64,000 nucleotides of DNA from Ischnura elegans (Eukaryota; Arthropoda; Insecta; Odonata; Coenagrionidae): positions 57,458,069 through 57,522,068 of the forward strand of contig NC_060254.1 of NCBI RefSeq assembly GCF_921293095.1, read 5' to 3'. Positions within the stretch are counted from its first letter, which is position 1; each line of letters begins with the position of its first letter. A model generated the notes under the pieces. It made no database searches and was not told the DNA's origin. It saw only the letters and a program-made list of their open reading frames with translations. Positions 63,478-64,000 of the stretch are shown here, piece after piece. A program made the position numbers and the translations under genes.

Positions 63478-64000
63478 CACTAGGTGCTATCTGCCGATGT
63501 GTGACGATGCACTCTCCTGTTCGTGAAAAAAAAATAAGGATGAAGCTGAAAATTTGCATCATCGTGACTAAACAAATAATTTTCGCTTTTTTTCTAACAT
63601 GGATGGCACCCATTGATGTTTGACGGAAAAAAACAAAGAAAATGTGGGCACAAAGGTTCATAAATATTAAAAAAATACTTTTCTAAGCGTTTTGTTCAGA
63701 TCTTAACGCTATTATTGTGTCATTAAGTCGAATTGATTTCAACGAGAGCATAAAGCCCAAAACTGGAAAATTATTATGGTGACGCGACCGCGCATTCTTT
63801 TAACCGTAATGATGATTGCATTATTTACTTTACATCAAATTTTTGTGACGAGTTGCACATTGTAGTTTTAAATTATTAAAGTTCTATTTACGAAAGGGGG
63901 ACAAATTTAACCCAATCATTTGTGATAACAAAATTAATATTACATTATAAACTTTGAAAGAATTGTTACTCCTGTATTTTCCGATCAAGAGAGAATAGTT
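63478..64000 (-). promoter_or_regulatory. 5' UTR / upstream region of SDR gene
   Basis: AT-rich beyond the CpG-rich exon. No TATA box or clear initiator. The window ends before a promoter can be placed. Confidence 0.35.

Noticed and set aside
63233..63661. 142-codon minus and 113/118-codon plus frames over SDR exon 1
   Set aside because: Shadow frames of the GC-rich first exon; the SDR frame explains the region and joins the rest of the gene.

Overview
The window is animal nuclear DNA, most likely from an arthropod and probably an insect with a large, repeat-rich genome. It is AT-rich, genes are split by very long introns, and most of the sequence is mobile-element debris. The repeat types (CR1/L2-like and RTE-like LINEs, a Penelope-like element with a GIY-YIG domain, mariner- and hAT-like elements, tRNA-derived SINEs) and the two gene families fit an insect. 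I could not fix the species; a basal winged insect such as an odonate is a guess.

Two protein-coding genes can be reconstructed, both on the minus strand. (1) 2623-8871: a four-exon gene (281 aa) with an N-terminal CIDE-N domain and a helical C-terminal part, read as an ICAD/DFFA-type (insect Drep-1-like) inhibitor of the caspase-activated DNase. (2) 9826-63477: a seven-exon gene (378 aa) for a membrane-anchored short-chain dehydrogenase/reductase of the insect D-beta-hydroxybutyrate / 17-beta-hydroxysteroid dehydrogenase-like group. All its exon junctions keep frame. Its first intron spans about 35.4 kb and uses a GC donor. The protein lacks the catalytic lysine of the YxxxK motif and has altered nucleotide-binding motifs, so it may be a pseudoenzyme. 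The genes lie tail to head: the poly(A) signal of the dehydrogenase is about 0.84 kb from the ATG of the ICAD-like gene. They have no evident functional link.

Layout: 1-2.6 kb, 3' flank of the ICAD-like gene; 2.6-8.9 kb, ICAD-like gene with three introns; 8.9-9.7 kb, its GC-rich promoter region with a palindromic CRE; 9.8-27.9 kb, dehydrogenase exons 7 to 2 with introns full of short terminal-inverted-repeat elements; 27.9-63.2 kb, intron 1, a graveyard of nested LINEs, MITEs, SINEs and Penelope-like ends; 63.2-63.5 kb, GC-rich first coding exon; 63.5-64 kb, 5' flank.

The most interesting items are: the apparent loss of catalytic residues in an intact dehydrogenase; two copies of a strongly structured ~311-332 bp retroposon, each with an exact 13-bp target duplication, one of them splitting a Penelope GIY-YIG frame; a recurrent hammerhead-like motif in about eight Penelope-like ends; mobile elements touching splice signals (a LINE tail at the exon 2 donor, a TTAA element at a probable branch point); and repeated dispersal of the palindrome TGACGTCA by several repeat families.
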